A stretch of 45,753 nucleotides of DNA from positions 1 to 45,753 of the forward strand of contig JADGEJ010000030.1 in assembly GCA_016744435.1 (NCBI GenBank). Direction: 5' to 3'. Both the position numbers and the translations under genes were made by a program. Shown in pieces: positions 26,411 through 34,753 of the stretch; within the stretch, counting starts at the first letter, position 1; the number at the start of each line of letters is the position of its first letter. The notes under the pieces were generated by a model. That model ran no database searches. It was given only the letters and a program-made list of their open reading frames with translations, and had not been told where the DNA came from. This stretch comes from Lentibacter sp. (GTDB lineage Bacteria > Pseudomonadota > Alphaproteobacteria > Rhodobacterales > Rhodobacteraceae).

Positions 26411-26455
26411 AAAGCGTTTCGAGTTTACGTTGGATCACAGTGTGAACTGAAACGC
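26411..26455. repeat. inverted-repeat sequence upstream of the crotonase gene
   Basis: Arms GCGTTTC (26414-26420) and GAAACGC (26449-26455) enclose a 28-nt centre with TTGGATCACAGTGTGAAC. It lies 17 nt upstream of the crotonase start, within the probable 5' leader on the minus strand. It resembles short interspersed sequences I have seen in alphaproteobacteria, but only one copy is present here, so the dispersed-repeat label is an inference. Confidence 0.4.
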
Positions 26456-26576
26456 GCGAAACACTGATATGTTGTGGGCCGAATATCTGCTTTATCCGTA
26501 CCTGAAGGGCGCAATTACTCGCAAGCCCGATAGGCGAAATCAGCCTGATACGTTGCGTTACCAGAGCGAAGCATAG

Positions 26577-26852
26577 TTACAAAAGTTTGGCCAGCCGCAG
26601 CGCTGTTGGCATGTCGCCTGATATCTTGAGCTTGCCCGTCATCACACCGGTCATTGGGTTAAGCTTGCCCTTGAGCAGCTTCACGAGGTTGTCGCGACTT
26701 AGCTTCAGCGTGCAGTCGGTGTCTTGATCGGCGGTCAGCACAGCGCCGTCAGCCAAAATGACAACGCCGTCATTGCCGCAATCAAACTTCAGCGAGCCAT
26801 CAAAGCTCTTGCCGTTCAGCCCCTGCTCAATGCCTGCTGCGATCTCGTCCAT
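26577..26852 (-). CDS. SCP2 sterol-carrier-like domain protein
   Basis: A 91-residue single-domain SCP2 protein: FDGSLKFDCGNDGVVILADGA then DCTLKLSRDNLVKLLKGKLNPMTGVMTGKLKISGD, the strand order and final helix (MPTALRLAKLL) of the sterol-carrier-protein-2 fold. Such small proteins bind acyl chains or lipids and are common in roseobacters with unknown partners. The start ATG at 26852 is preferred because AAAGGAG lies eight nucleotides upstream; the GTG at 26861 overlaps that site. It lies 182 nt upstream of the crotonase start. The desaturase and crotonase neighbours fit a lipid role. Confidence 0.88.
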   Translation of the reverse strand: MDEIAAGIEQGLNGKSFDGSLKFDCGNDGVVILADGAVLTADQDTDCTLKLSRDNLVKLLKGKLNPMTGVMTGKLKISGDMPTALRLAKLL

Positions 26853-26974
26853 GGTGCTCACTCCTTTGACCTGCACTCAGTATATCAGCCTGCCAAACAC
26901 CGCGAAAAGCCTAACCAAGCGGCAAGCAACGCGCGGTGCATTAATTAATTTGCGTTAAGGCTTTCGCCAAAATC

Positions 26975-27007
26975 GTATGCACGCGTTATGCACAGGGTGC
27001 TGCATAC
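26975..27007. promoter_or_regulatory. inverted repeat, possible operator upstream of the SCP2 gene
   Basis: GTATGCA (26975-26981) and TGCATAC (27001-27007) are perfect 7-nt arms with 19 nt between them; ATGCAC also recurs in the centre. The site lies about 125 nt upstream of the SCP2 start and beyond the argG terminator, in the 273-nt gap between those genes. It could bind a dimeric regulator. No cognate regulator is adjacent. Confidence 0.35.
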
Positions 27008-27073
27008 TGTAGGCACGGCGGTTTTGACGGGCTCAAAAAGATTAGCGGGCCAAAACGCAGGGGTAACAAAAGC

Positions 27074-27116
27074 AAAACGGGCCTGCGCTATACTGCACAG
27101 ACCCGCTTGTTTTTAT
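27074..27116 (-). terminator. intrinsic terminator of argG (probably bidirectional)
   Basis: An 11-bp stem (27078-27088 with 27095-27105, two G-U pairs on the minus strand) and a 6-nt loop. On the minus strand it is followed by TTTTGC, and on the plus strand by CTTGTTTTT, so it can stop transcription from both sides. It lies 20 nt past the argG stop. Confidence 0.8.
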
Positions 27117-27125
27117 TGGATATTT

Positions 27126-28343
27126 TTACTTAAGGCGGCGGTTACGGGCAGCCAAAAGCTTGAGGCGCAGAGCATTGAGCTGAATGAAGCCCGCCGCATC
27201 TTTCTGGTCGTAAGCGCCCGCATCGTCTTCAAACGTCACATGCGCCTCGGAATAAAGCGAGTGATCAGACCAACGGCCAACGCATGTCGCGCTGCCTTTG
27301 TAGAGTTTGAGCTTCACAGTGCCCGTGACGTGCTCTTGGCTTTTATCAATCGCCGCTTGCAGCATTTCGCGCTCGGGAGAATACCAGAAGCCATTATAAA
27401 TCAGCTCGGCATAGCGCGGCATGAGGCTGTCTTTGAGGTGCCCAGCGCCACTGTCGAGGGTGATCTGCTCGATGCCGCGATGCGCTTCAAGCAGTACAGT
27501 GCCGCCCGGCGTTTCGTAGATGCCACGCGACTTCATACCAACAAAGCGGTTCTCGACAAAGTCCAGGCGCCCGATGCCGTGCTTGCCGCCCAGCTCGTTG
27601 AGTTTGGTGAGGATCGTCGCGGGGCTCATCGCCTCGCCATTGATGCTCACAGCGTCGCCGCGCTCAAAGCCAACCTCGATGAACTCAGCCTCGTTCGGCG
27701 CATCCTCAGGGCTCACTGTGCGCTGGTAAACATACTCTGGCGCTTCAACCGCCGGGTCTTCGAGAACCTTGCCTTCTGAGGAGGTGTGCAGCAGGTTTGC
27801 GTCAACAGAGAAAGGCGCTTCACCCTGCTTGTCTTTCGCAATCGGGATCTGGTTTTTCTCGGCGAAATCAATCAGCTTGGTGCGGCTCGTCAAATCCCAC
27901 TCACGCCAAGGCGCGATAACTTTGATGTCTGGGTTGAGCGCATAGCAGGCCAGCTCAAAGCGCACTTGGTCGTTGCCTTTGCCCGTCGCGCCGTGGGCGA
28001 CAGCGTCGGCACCAACCTCTTCAGCGATCTCAACCAAGCGCTTTGAAATAAGCGGCCGTGCGATTGAGGTGCCGAGCAGGTAAAGCCCCTCATAAACCGC
28101 ATTGGCGCGGAACATCGGGAACACAAAGTCGCGCACAAATTCTTCGCGCACATCTTCAATGTAGATCTCTTTGACACCCATCATCTCGGCCTTTTTACGG
28201 GCTGGCTCAAGCTCTTCGCCCTGGCCCAGATCGGCGGTGAATGTCACCACTTCACAGCCATACTCGGTTTCGAGCCACTTCAGGATGATGGAGGTGTCCA
28301 AGCCGCCGGAGTACGCAAGGACAACTTTCTTGGGAGCTGACAT
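27126..28343 (-). CDS. argG: argininosuccinate synthase
   Basis: A 405-residue enzyme joining citrulline and aspartate with ATP to argininosuccinate, the penultimate step of arginine synthesis. The ATP-binding P-loop [15 protein letters not shown] is at residues 9-23, followed by [15 protein letters not shown] near 117 and the DVNLL-like [13 protein letters not shown] near 180. The length is that of the common 400-residue class. The ATG at 28343 has GAGGATAG upstream. The gene is monocistronic, ending at a strong terminator, and is divergent from ilvA. Confidence 0.98.
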   Translation of the reverse strand: MSAPKKVVLAYSGGLDTSIILKWLETEYGCEVVTFTADLGQGEELEPARKKAEMMGVKEIYIEDVREEFVRDFVFPMFRANAVYEGLYLLGTSIARPLISKRLVEIAEEVGADAVAHGATGKGNDQVRFELACYALNPDIKVIAPWREWDLTSRTKLIDFAEKNQIPIAKDKQGEAPFSVDANLLHTSSEGKVLEDPAVEAPEYVYQRTVSPEDAPNEAEFIEVGFERGDAVSINGEAMSPATILTKLNELGGKHGIGRLDFVENRFVGMKSRGIYETPGGTVLLEAHRGIEQITLDSGAGHLKDSLMPRYAELIYNGFWYSPEREMLQAAIDKSQEHVTGTVKLKLYKGSATCVGRWSDHSLYSEAHVTFEDDAGAYDQKDAAGFIQLNALRLKLLAARNRRLK

Positions 28344-28445
28344 CGTTCTATCCTCATAATTGTTGCTCGCGGGTTAGCTCTTTTTGCGAGGCTCCGCAAG
28401 CCGAAGCCCCTTGCCAGACAGGCTAAGGTTCTAGATTAAAACCTC

Positions 28446-29684
28446 ATGAGAGAGTTTCAAAAAACATCCCACGCTATCGCCGCTCAGCTGCGCGATGTGT
28501 TCGAGGCAACGCCCTTGCAACGCAACGCGCATTTATCGGAAGCCTATGAGGCCGAGATATACCTCAAGCGAGAAGACTTAACGCCAGTCCGTTCCTACAA
28601 GATCCGCGGCGCGTTTAACGCTATGACCAAGGCTATTGGTGCGCACAGTGAGTTGCCTTCTTTTGTGTGTGCCAGCGCGGGAAACCACGCTCAGGGCGTG
28701 GCCTTCATGTGCAAGTACTTGGGTGTGAAAGGGCGTATCTTTATGCCCGTCACCACACCTGATCAGAAGATCATGAAAACACGCGTGTTCGGCGGAGAGC
28801 TCATCGAGATTGAGCTCATCGGCGACTTCTTTGATGAAACACTGCAGGCGGCGCAGGAGTACTGTGCTGAACAATCAGCAGTTTTCTTACCGCCGTTTGA
28901 TGCGCAAGATGTGATTGAAGGCCAGTCAACCGTCGCTGCCGAAATCACCGCTCAACTCGATGTGTTGCCAAACCTGATCATTCTGCCCGTCGGTGGCGGC
29001 GGGCTGTCTGCGGGCGTGACATCCTACTACCAAAACGAGACGTCTTACTGTTTCGTCGAGCCTGCCGGTGGCGCTTGCTTGGCTGCTGCTTTCCAAGCTG
29101 GAAAGCCAGCCAAACTGCCCCGCGTTGATACTTTCGTCGATGGAGCAGCCGTGGCTCAGATCGGCCAAGCGACCTTTGATATCTTGAAAGACTACCAAGA
29201 CCAGCAACACCTCAGCATCAGCGAAGACAGGCTTTGCACAACATTGATTGAAATGCTCAACATTGAAGGTGTCGTACTTGAGCCTGCTGGTGCGTTGGCC
29301 ATCGACGCTCTGAAAGATATGAAGAGACAGATAAAAGGCAAAACTGTCGTCTGCATCACCTCTGGCGGCAACTTTGACTTTGAGCGCTTGCCTGAAGTGA
29401 AAGAGAGAGCGCAGCGCTACTCAGGCCTCAAGAAGTACTTTATTTTGCGAATGCCCCAGCGCCCGGGCGCGCTACGCGACTTCCTTGGTTTTCTCGGGCC
29501 ACATGACGACATCACGCGTTTTGAGTATCTCAAGAAATCGGCGCGAAACTACGGAACAGTTCTGATCGGGATAGAGACCGATGATGAAACAAACTTTGCG
29601 CGGCTGAACCTTCAGGCCGAGGCCATCGGCTTTCAAATGCGCGATATTACCGACGATGAAGTACTGGCTTCATTTCTCGTTTAG
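28446..29684 (+). CDS. ilvA: threonine ammonia-lyase
   Basis: A 412-residue PLP enzyme deaminating threonine to 2-oxobutanoate, the first step to isoleucine. PVRSYKIRGAFNAM carries the PLP lysine (Lys52), SAGNHAQGVAFMCKYLG (near 76) is typical, and LPVGGGGLSAG (near 184) is the phosphate-binding glycine loop. The C-terminal part (about 325-412, ending in DITDDEVLASFLV) is the single ACT-like regulatory domain of the short biosynthetic form. No ribosome site precedes the ATG, and a promoter-like TTGCCA-15-TAGATT lies directly upstream, so a leaderless mRNA is possible. The end overlaps the convergent cca gene by 15 nt. Confidence 0.95.
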   Translation: MREFQKTSHAIAAQLRDVFEATPLQRNAHLSEAYEAEIYLKREDLTPVRSYKIRGAFNAMTKAIGAHSELPSFVCASAGNHAQGVAFMCKYLGVKGRIFMPVTTPDQKIMKTRVFGGELIEIELIGDFFDETLQAAQEYCAEQSAVFLPPFDAQDVIEGQSTVAAEITAQLDVLPNLIILPVGGGGLSAGVTSYYQNETSYCFVEPAGGACLAAAFQAGKPAKLPRVDTFVDGAAVAQIGQATFDILKDYQDQQHLSISEDRLCTTLIEMLNIEGVVLEPAGALAIDALKDMKRQIKGKTVVCITSGGNFDFERLPEVKERAQRYSGLKKYFILRMPQRPGALRDFLGFLGPHDDITRFEYLKKSARNYGTVLIGIETDDETNFARLNLQAEAIGFQMRDITDDEVLASFLV

Positions 29685-30827
29685 GGCGCGCTGCAACAGT
29701 TCAGTCCGACTCATCTGAAAACCAGAATTGATCCAGTCAAGCTCCAGCTTTTTGTGCATGTCGCCCAATGCCTTGCCGGCAAGTTTTGGCATCAAGTCTT
29801 GTGCCGAAACGGGAAAGCTTTGTTCTGCCGCGAGCTTGATCTTGGCAAGCTGAGCACTGCTACAAGCCACCCCTTGTTTTGCACTGGCAACGCGCAAAGC
29901 AAGCTCCGCTAAGTCAGCGCCATTGCGGTAAGCAAATTCTCTCAGACATTGGTCGGTCAGCAGCAAATCCTTCGCCTTTTGCACCACCCCAGCATCTCGT
30001 TTTGAAAGACGAAGCGACACCTCTTTCTGAGCATGGGTTGCTGCCGCAAGTCGCCCTAACGGCAATGCAACCTCTTCATTCTCAATGAAATGAAGCAAGG
30101 CCTCAAACTGAACGTCTGGCACTATTTGTTCAAGCACGCCCGCGTCGTGCATGCAGTGCAAAACATCAGATGGGTCTAAAGCTGAGAGAAGTTTCATAAA
30201 CTCAGATGTTTGTCTCTCGATCGACACATGTGAAAGCCCGCCGGCCAACAGCCGCGAGGCAGCAATTGCGTCGGGATCAATGCCTTTGGCTCCAAACCCA
30301 AGTTGCGCGGCAAAGCGAAACAACCGGATAATTCTAAGGTAGTCTTCGCGAATACGAGCGTCAGCGGCGCCGACAAAGCGGATACGCTTAGCTTCGATGT
30401 CTTCAAGCCCACCTACCGGATCAATGACATTCCCGCGCCTGTCAGCATAGAGTGCGTTCATGCGAAAATCGCGCCGCTTGGCGTCATCTACTAAGGTGTT
30501 CGCAAAGGCGACAACAGCATGACGCCCGTCAGTTTCCACATCCTTGCGAAATGTCGTAATTTCAAGCGTTTCTTGCCCGTTGACCACAGTGATCGTGCCG
30601 TGCTCGATACCCGTTGGGATGGGCTTAAAATGCAACGACTGAGCCAAAGCGATCACTTGCTCAGGCCGTGCATTTGTAGCCAAGTCCAAGTCATTCACTG
30701 GCAGCCCGAGCAGCGCGTTGCGTACACAACCTCCGACAAAGTAAGCTCCAAAACCTGCCGCTTCAGCCGCTTGAAGAAACGCCTGTGCGGTTGAGTTATT
30801 CATCCAATTGTCGGTGAGGCGTTTCAA
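29670..30827 (-). CDS. cca: CCA-adding tRNA nucleotidyltransferase
   Basis: A 385-residue class II nucleotidyltransferase that builds or repairs the CCA end of tRNAs, though a poly(A)-polymerase role cannot be excluded. The catalytic motif FVGGCVRNALLGLPVNDLDLAT (split here as GGCVRNALLG and NDLDLAT) gives metal-binding Asp46 and Asp48; RRDFRMNALY and EDYLRIIRLFRFAA follow. The start is argued to be TTG at 30827, which overlaps the NUDIX stop (TTGA) and yields MKRLTDNW, like relatives that begin with an RLTAPW-type segment. The first ATG (30803) would remove this. Translational coupling to the NUDIX gene is implied. It overlaps ilvA by 15 nt at its 3' end. Confidence 0.92.
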   Translation of the reverse strand: MKRLTDNWMNNSTAQAFLQAAEAAGFGAYFVGGCVRNALLGLPVNDLDLATNARPEQVIALAQSLHFKPIPTGIEHGTITVVNGQETLEITTFRKDVETDGRHAVVAFANTLVDDAKRRDFRMNALYADRRGNVIDPVGGLEDIEAKRIRFVGAADARIREDYLRIIRLFRFAAQLGFGAKGIDPDAIAASRLLAGGLSHVSIERQTSEFMKLLSALDPSDVLHCMHDAGVLEQIVPDVQFEALLHFIENEEVALPLGRLAAATHAQKEVSLRLSKRDAGVVQKAKDLLLTDQCLREFAYRNGADLAELALRVASAKQGVACSSAQLAKIKLAAEQSFPVSAQDLMPKLAGKALGDMHKKLELDWINSGFQMSRTELLQRALNEK

Positions 30828-31420
30828 ATCGTCGTCCGCCGGGCCAAACCAAACATCATGCGCGCTGTCGCGCCCCAAATGTAATAAGGTCCATATGGGA
30901 TCGTGTAATATTTGCGAAACTGCCCAGCATAGTTTCGGCCTTCGATCATATACTTGCTGGAATCCATCACATGGGCGAAGGGAGCAAAAAGCAGTTCGGC
31001 TACTTCACCGGTATCCAACACTGGGTTGAACGATGTGTGCACCAACCCGAGAATGGGCTGCACCGTAAACCCAGTGACTGTTGTATGCACGGGGAGGCGG
31101 CCGACAACTTCTACATTTTTTGCGGGAAGCCCTATCTCTTCCTCTGCTTCTCGCAAACTCGCTTCTTCTGGTGAGCCGTCGCTTGGTTCGATCTTACCAC
31201 CCGGAAAGGCTATCTGCCCAGGATGGTGGCGCAAACCATTGGCGCGCTTAGTGAGGATGAGGTTCAAAACCCCTTCTTGTTCACGAAACGCTATCAAAAC
31301 TGCCGCCGGCCTTGGCGAATCAAACTTCGAGGGTGTCTGGAAATTTAGATCAAAATCAGACGAAGGTTCAGCCACGCGCGCCAACGCGGCTGTGAGTTGC
31401 TCAAGCTGCCCCCTTACCAA
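30824..31420 (-). CDS. NUDIX hydrolase, CoA pyrophosphatase type
   Basis: A 198-residue NUDIX enzyme of the CoA diphosphatase (NudL/PCD1) group. It has LTKRANGLRHHPGQIAFPGG (the CoA-group motif and start of the NUDIX box), then KIEPSDGSPEEASLREAEEEIGL, which gives the complete GX5EX7REUXEEXGU signature. It would split CoA or acyl-CoA to acyl-phosphopantetheine and 3',5'-ADP. No ATG is near the N-terminus; TTG at 31420 has GGGAG seven nucleotides upstream, inside the end of hslO, and is preferred. It lies between hslO and cca with almost no spacing, so one mRNA is likely. Confidence 0.88.
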   Translation of the reverse strand: MVRGQLEQLTAALARVAEPSSDFDLNFQTPSKFDSPRPAAVLIAFREQEGVLNLILTKRANGLRHHPGQIAFPGGKIEPSDGSPEEASLREAEEEIGLPAKNVEVVGRLPVHTTVTGFTVQPILGLVHTSFNPVLDTGEVAELLFAPFAHVMDSSKYMIEGRNYAGQFRKYYTIPYGPYYIWGATARMMFGLARRTTI

Positions 31421-31423
31421 AAC

Positions 31424-32380
31424 CTAGCTCCCGTCTTTGCCGACAGTCGACGGATCGAGCACAAAGTGGCGGTTGCAAAACTGGCAATCAGCCGTGACCG
31501 TTCCCTCATTCGTTGTCATTTTCTCAATGTCTTTCACGCCGTAGATCGACAGGCTTTGACGCACGCGCTCTTCTGAACAAGTGCAGCCAAATTTGACCAA
31601 CCTTGGCTCATAAACTGCCGGTTCTTCTTCGTTAAACAAACGCCAGATCAAATCCGGCGGAGTTACAAAGGGCCCAAGAAGTTCAAGGTTCTCGACTGTC
31701 CCTAGCAAGGTGTTGACGCGCAGCCAGTCCTCGTCTGTACGGCGCGCATGGGTGCGTTCATCTATCTCTTCAGATTTTGACATTTCCTTTCGCGAGCGCG
31801 GAAGGTGCTGCAAAACAATCCCAGCGGCCCGCCAGTGCGAACCTTCATTCGGCGTATATGTCTCGCCATGCTCAACAACGATCTTGGTATCGAGTTGTTC
31901 TGACGCTAGAAAGTATCCTTCGGCAGCTTCAGCGATCGAACTTCCTGAGAGAGGGGCTAACGCCTGATAAGGTTTGCTGCCTTGGCCCTGGTCAACCAGC
32001 ACCGCAAAGTACCCTTCACCAAGCTGCTCAAACGGCGCGCCATCGGTAATGCGCGCTTTGTCATAACTGGCATAAGCCCTGATTTGCGCTGCTGTTTCTC
32101 CATCTTCGGCGGCATAGTAATCTGTCGCGATCATCCGCACCGGGCCATCAGTTTGGACCTGCAGCGATAGCTTCCACTTTGGCTCAACCATACTTCCCAA
32201 GAGAGCCGTGATGATAACCATCTCCGAGATAAGTGATTCAACTTGGGGAGGGTAGTCATGTTGACTGAGGATGTCATTGACCGTCTTATCAAGCCGCACA
32301 ACGCGGCCACGGATATCAGAAGTGCGGAGCTCAAAAGGGAGAACCTGTTCATCCCATGCTACGTTCGATGTGTTTGTCAT
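31424..32380 (-). CDS. hslO: redox-activated chaperone Hsp33
   Basis: A 318-residue Hsp33, a holdase chaperone switched on by oxidative unfolding. The redox zinc site is intact: FGCTCSEERV near residue 263 and CQFCNRHFVLDP near 298, giving the four cysteines C-X-C and C-X-X-C. The N-terminal domain has VVRLDKTVNDIL. The ATG at 32380 is preferred to a GTG 33 nt upstream because relatives begin close to this point; the ribosome site (AGGG) is modest. It leads a unit with the NUDIX and cca genes. Confidence 0.94.
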   Translation of the reverse strand: MTNTSNVAWDEQVLPFELRTSDIRGRVVRLDKTVNDILSQHDYPPQVESLISEMVIITALLGSMVEPKWKLSLQVQTDGPVRMIATDYYAAEDGETAAQIRAYASYDKARITDGAPFEQLGEGYFAVLVDQGQGSKPYQALAPLSGSSIAEAAEGYFLASEQLDTKIVVEHGETYTPNEGSHWRAAGIVLQHLPRSRKEMSKSEEIDERTHARRTDEDWLRVNTLLGTVENLELLGPFVTPPDLIWRLFNEEEPAVYEPRLVKFGCTCSEERVRQSLSIYGVKDIEKMTTNEGTVTADCQFCNRHFVLDPSTVGKDGS

Positions 32381-32452
32381 AAATCTAACCCTATCAGCGC
32401 TTAGACGCTGCACCTAATCCTCGTGGAGCTTAGGTGCAAGGCATCGCATAGG

Positions 32453-33706
32453 TTAGCCTTGATGCTCCCAGACAATTGCCGATATATCATCATCGAAGTC
32501 TTCACCGCCAGCAAACCGATCAAGTGAGAAAATGAGGCTATCGAGAAGCTGCTGACCTTTTTTGGTTTTCCAGTCCTTCAAAAACTCAATAACTCCATCA
32601 TCGTCAAACAACTCACCAGACTCATTCATGCACTCTGACACGCCATCTGAGAACAGCAAAAGCCTGTCTCCTCGCTCGAGGGCTAATTCGAACTCGTCGT
32701 ATTGTGCATCAGGAATCAGACCGACAGGCAGGCCCCCAGTTCCAAGGCTTTCAACAGAACCATCTGCCCGCTGCACAAGCGGATGAGGGTGCCCAGCTTG
32801 AGACATACTAACCCTACCAGTCTTAAGGTTGGCCGTGGCATATATGAGCGTGAAATAGTGCTCTGTCGTCATCTCACGCAAAACCAGGTTATTGAGTGAA
32901 GCGATCACTTCGGCTGGCGGTAGCGGTACATAGCCGTCACCGGAGCCTCTTTCGATAGCGATGTTTTGGTCTTTAGATGCCGACGACATGTAGCCAGCCA
33001 ACCGCGCTGTCATCAGAGCCGAACTGATACCATGTCCCGAAACGTCGATTGCAAAAAGGCCAACTTCATCTTCGTTGATCGGGAAGAACCCAACCAGATC
33101 ACCGCCAACATGGCCGCTAGATTGCAACAGAAGTGAAATTTGCGCACGCCCAAAGTCTTTATAACGCTCACGTACCAATGATTGCTGCAACTGTTTTGCT
33201 TCAATCAGATCGTTGTCGATCGTGGTGTAAAGCGCCTTGAGTTCGTCAAGAGTGGTGTTGATAAGCTGATTCTTACGCTTAAGCTCACGCTCCATATCCA
33301 AGATTCGCTCTCCTGCAACAAGCCGTGCGCGCAGCTCAGCCGAACTCACAGGCTTGGTGAGGAAATCATCAGCGCCGTTATCAAGCCCCTGAGCGATCTC
33401 GACTGTTTCACTCTTGGAAGTCAGTAGGATGAAATAGCCAAACTTTTCACTCTGCATCGCTTTAAAGCGCTTGCAGAATTCAATGCCATCCATCTCCGGC
33501 ATCATCCAGTCACTGATAACTAAATCAGGGGTTTGCGCCTCGCAGAATGCAACAGCCTCTTTACCAGAGGCCACCTCCTCAACTTGGTAACCCCACTTTT
33601 TGAGCTGCACACGCAGAATACTCCGCTGAAGTTTGCTGTCATCAACAACCAACACGAGAAGCTTTTCTCTTTCAGAGATTTCTTGGTTTTGCCTACTACT
33701 TTGCAT
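32453..33706 (-). CDS. response regulator with PP2C (SpoIIE/RsbU-like) phosphatase output
   Basis: A 417-residue cytoplasmic protein. A receiver domain (about 16-135; VVDDSKLQ, phospho-accepting Asp66 in SDWMMPEMDG, LLTSK switch residues) is followed by a coiled-coil linker (about 140-185) and a PP2C/SpoIIE serine phosphatase domain (about 190-415; AIDVSGHGISSALMTARLAG, SDGVSECMN). This is the design of the phosphatases that control anti-sigma partner switches, such as RsbU and the RbaY protein of Rhodobacter capsulatus. The start ATG 33706 follows GGGGAGAG. It is divergent from an Hpt gene, a probable phosphodonor partner. No anti-sigma factor or antagonist gene lies nearby. Confidence 0.9.
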   Translation of the reverse strand: MQSSRQNQEISEREKLLVLVVDDSKLQRSILRVQLKKWGYQVEEVASGKEAVAFCEAQTPDLVISDWMMPEMDGIEFCKRFKAMQSEKFGYFILLTSKSETVEIAQGLDNGADDFLTKPVSSAELRARLVAGERILDMERELKRKNQLINTTLDELKALYTTIDNDLIEAKQLQQSLVRERYKDFGRAQISLLLQSSGHVGGDLVGFFPINEDEVGLFAIDVSGHGISSALMTARLAGYMSSASKDQNIAIERGSGDGYVPLPPAEVIASLNNLVLREMTTEHYFTLIYATANLKTGRVSMSQAGHPHPLVQRADGSVESLGTGGLPVGLIPDAQYDEFELALERGDRLLLFSDGVSECMNESGELFDDDGVIEFLKDWKTKKGQQLLDSLIFSLDRFAGGEDFDDDISAIVWEHQG

Positions 33707-33861
33707 TTTCTCTCCCCGAACAGGCCGGCGACACGGATTCCTGCAAGACATATCCAAGCAAGCTTAATTCCACGTGTAGTTTTCCCTATCAGTTTTAGGC
33801 ACTTCTTCGGAAACTGTTAACGAGACAGCGCTAGACTTAGGCAAACGAAGCGAGGCCGACT

Positions 33862-34179
33862 GTGATTAACTGGACCAAAGTTGAAGAACTGAAGAATGAT
33901 ATTGGAGCAGAGGACTTCGAAGAAATTGTTGAGGTATTTCTCAGTGAGGTTGAGGAAGAGCTCGACAAACTCCCTGACAAAACTCTGTCTGAACTTGAGA
34001 GTAGTCTCCACTTTCTAAAAGGGAGCGCGTTGAACCTCGGGTTTGCGGAATTCTCAGTTCTTTGCCAAGAAGGTGAAACGAAGTCTGCACAGGGGTCCGC
34101 ACAAGACGTTGATATTGACGCGATCTTGGCCAGTTATGCTGCTTCAAAATCGGTATTTCTTCAACAAAAAGTGAACTGA
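33862..34179 (+). CDS. Hpt (histidine phosphotransfer) domain protein
   Basis: A 105-residue helical protein with the Hpt motif SSLHFLKGSALNLGF; His50 is the expected phospho-acceptor and Lys53-Gly54 match the family. The N-terminus is strongly acidic (about ten Glu/Asp between residues 17 and 36), typical of Hpt helix 1-2. The start is GTG at 33862 with GAGG nearby. It is divergent from the receiver-PP2C gene, with 155 nt between their starts. A phosphorelay Hpt-to-receiver-to-phosphatase output is the natural reading; the kinase is not in this window. Confidence 0.85.
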   Translation: MINWTKVEELKNDIGAEDFEEIVEVFLSEVEEELDKLPDKTLSELESSLHFLKGSALNLGFAEFSVLCQEGETKSAQGSAQDVDIDAILASYAASKSVFLQQKVN

Positions 34180-34255
34180 GACTGTGAAAATTGCTGGTTT
34201 ACAAAGCCGATTCTGCTAGAACGCATCCATAACATAGGCAGATAAGAGCAGCCAA

Positions 34256-34747
34256 ATGCGGGTCATTTCCCTCCTTCTGATCGTTGTAACATTCGGTCTA
34301 TCAGCAGGATGTAGTAAGTTTCGGAGCTATAATGGCCCTGAGATTACCCATGTCTTAGTTGAAAAATCAAAACGTCGCATGCACTTACTCAGCGGCCAAA
34401 AAGTCATCAAAACCTACCGAGTTGGACTTGGCTTTGCTCCAGACGGGCATAAATTTGTAGAGGGCGATGGGCGCACACCGGAAGGCAGATATTTAATCGA
34501 TCGGCGAAACCCTAACAGCGAATTTCACCTTTCAATCGGTATTTCATATCCCAATCCGGCCGATATCGCGAAAGCGCGTTCTATGGGCAAAAGCCCCGGC
34601 GGCGATATTTTCATTCACGGGCGACCAAAGAAATACCGCAACGGCAAGCGTGACTGGACAGCTGGTTGCATCGCCGTCAAGGACCGCGAAATGGAAGAGG
34701 TCTATTCTATGGTGACAGACGGGACGCCAATTACGCTCAGAAAATGA
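34256..34747 (+). CDS. L,D-transpeptidase (YkuD) lipoprotein
   Basis: A 163-residue YkuD-domain protein. The signal peptide ends in a lipobox LSAG-C19, so it is probably a lipoprotein on the periplasmic side of a membrane. The catalytic motif is IHGRP with His121, followed by WTAGCIAV with Cys138 (HX(n)GC), as in the small L,D-transpeptidase family that cross-links meso-DAP residues or attaches Braun-type lipoprotein. Some such proteins instead act as amidases. It is the first of two YkuD genes in 2 kb; the two differ strongly. The convergent CAP gene begins 6 nt past its stop. Confidence 0.88.
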   Translation: MRVISLLLIVVTFGLSAGCSKFRSYNGPEITHVLVEKSKRRMHLLSGQKVIKTYRVGLGFAPDGHKFVEGDGRTPEGRYLIDRRNPNSEFHLSIGISYPNPADIAKARSMGKSPGGDIFIHGRPKKYRNGKRDWTAGCIAVKDREMEEVYSMVTDGTPITLRK

Positions 34748-34753
34748 GCAGCC

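Noticed and set aside
26945-26958. TTAA-N6-TTAA, similar to a CtrA half-site pair
   Set aside because: CtrA sites usually have seven bases between TTAA words, and this A/T-rich patch easily gives such words by chance.
26988-27779. 263-residue plus-strand frame across the argG terminator and gene
   Set aside because: It runs through an intrinsic terminator and opposite argG, and its translation resembles no family.
33707-33861. Possible EcfG-type stress promoter between the phosphatase and Hpt genes
   Set aside because: The GGAA and GTT words are present but not at the required spacing on either strand.
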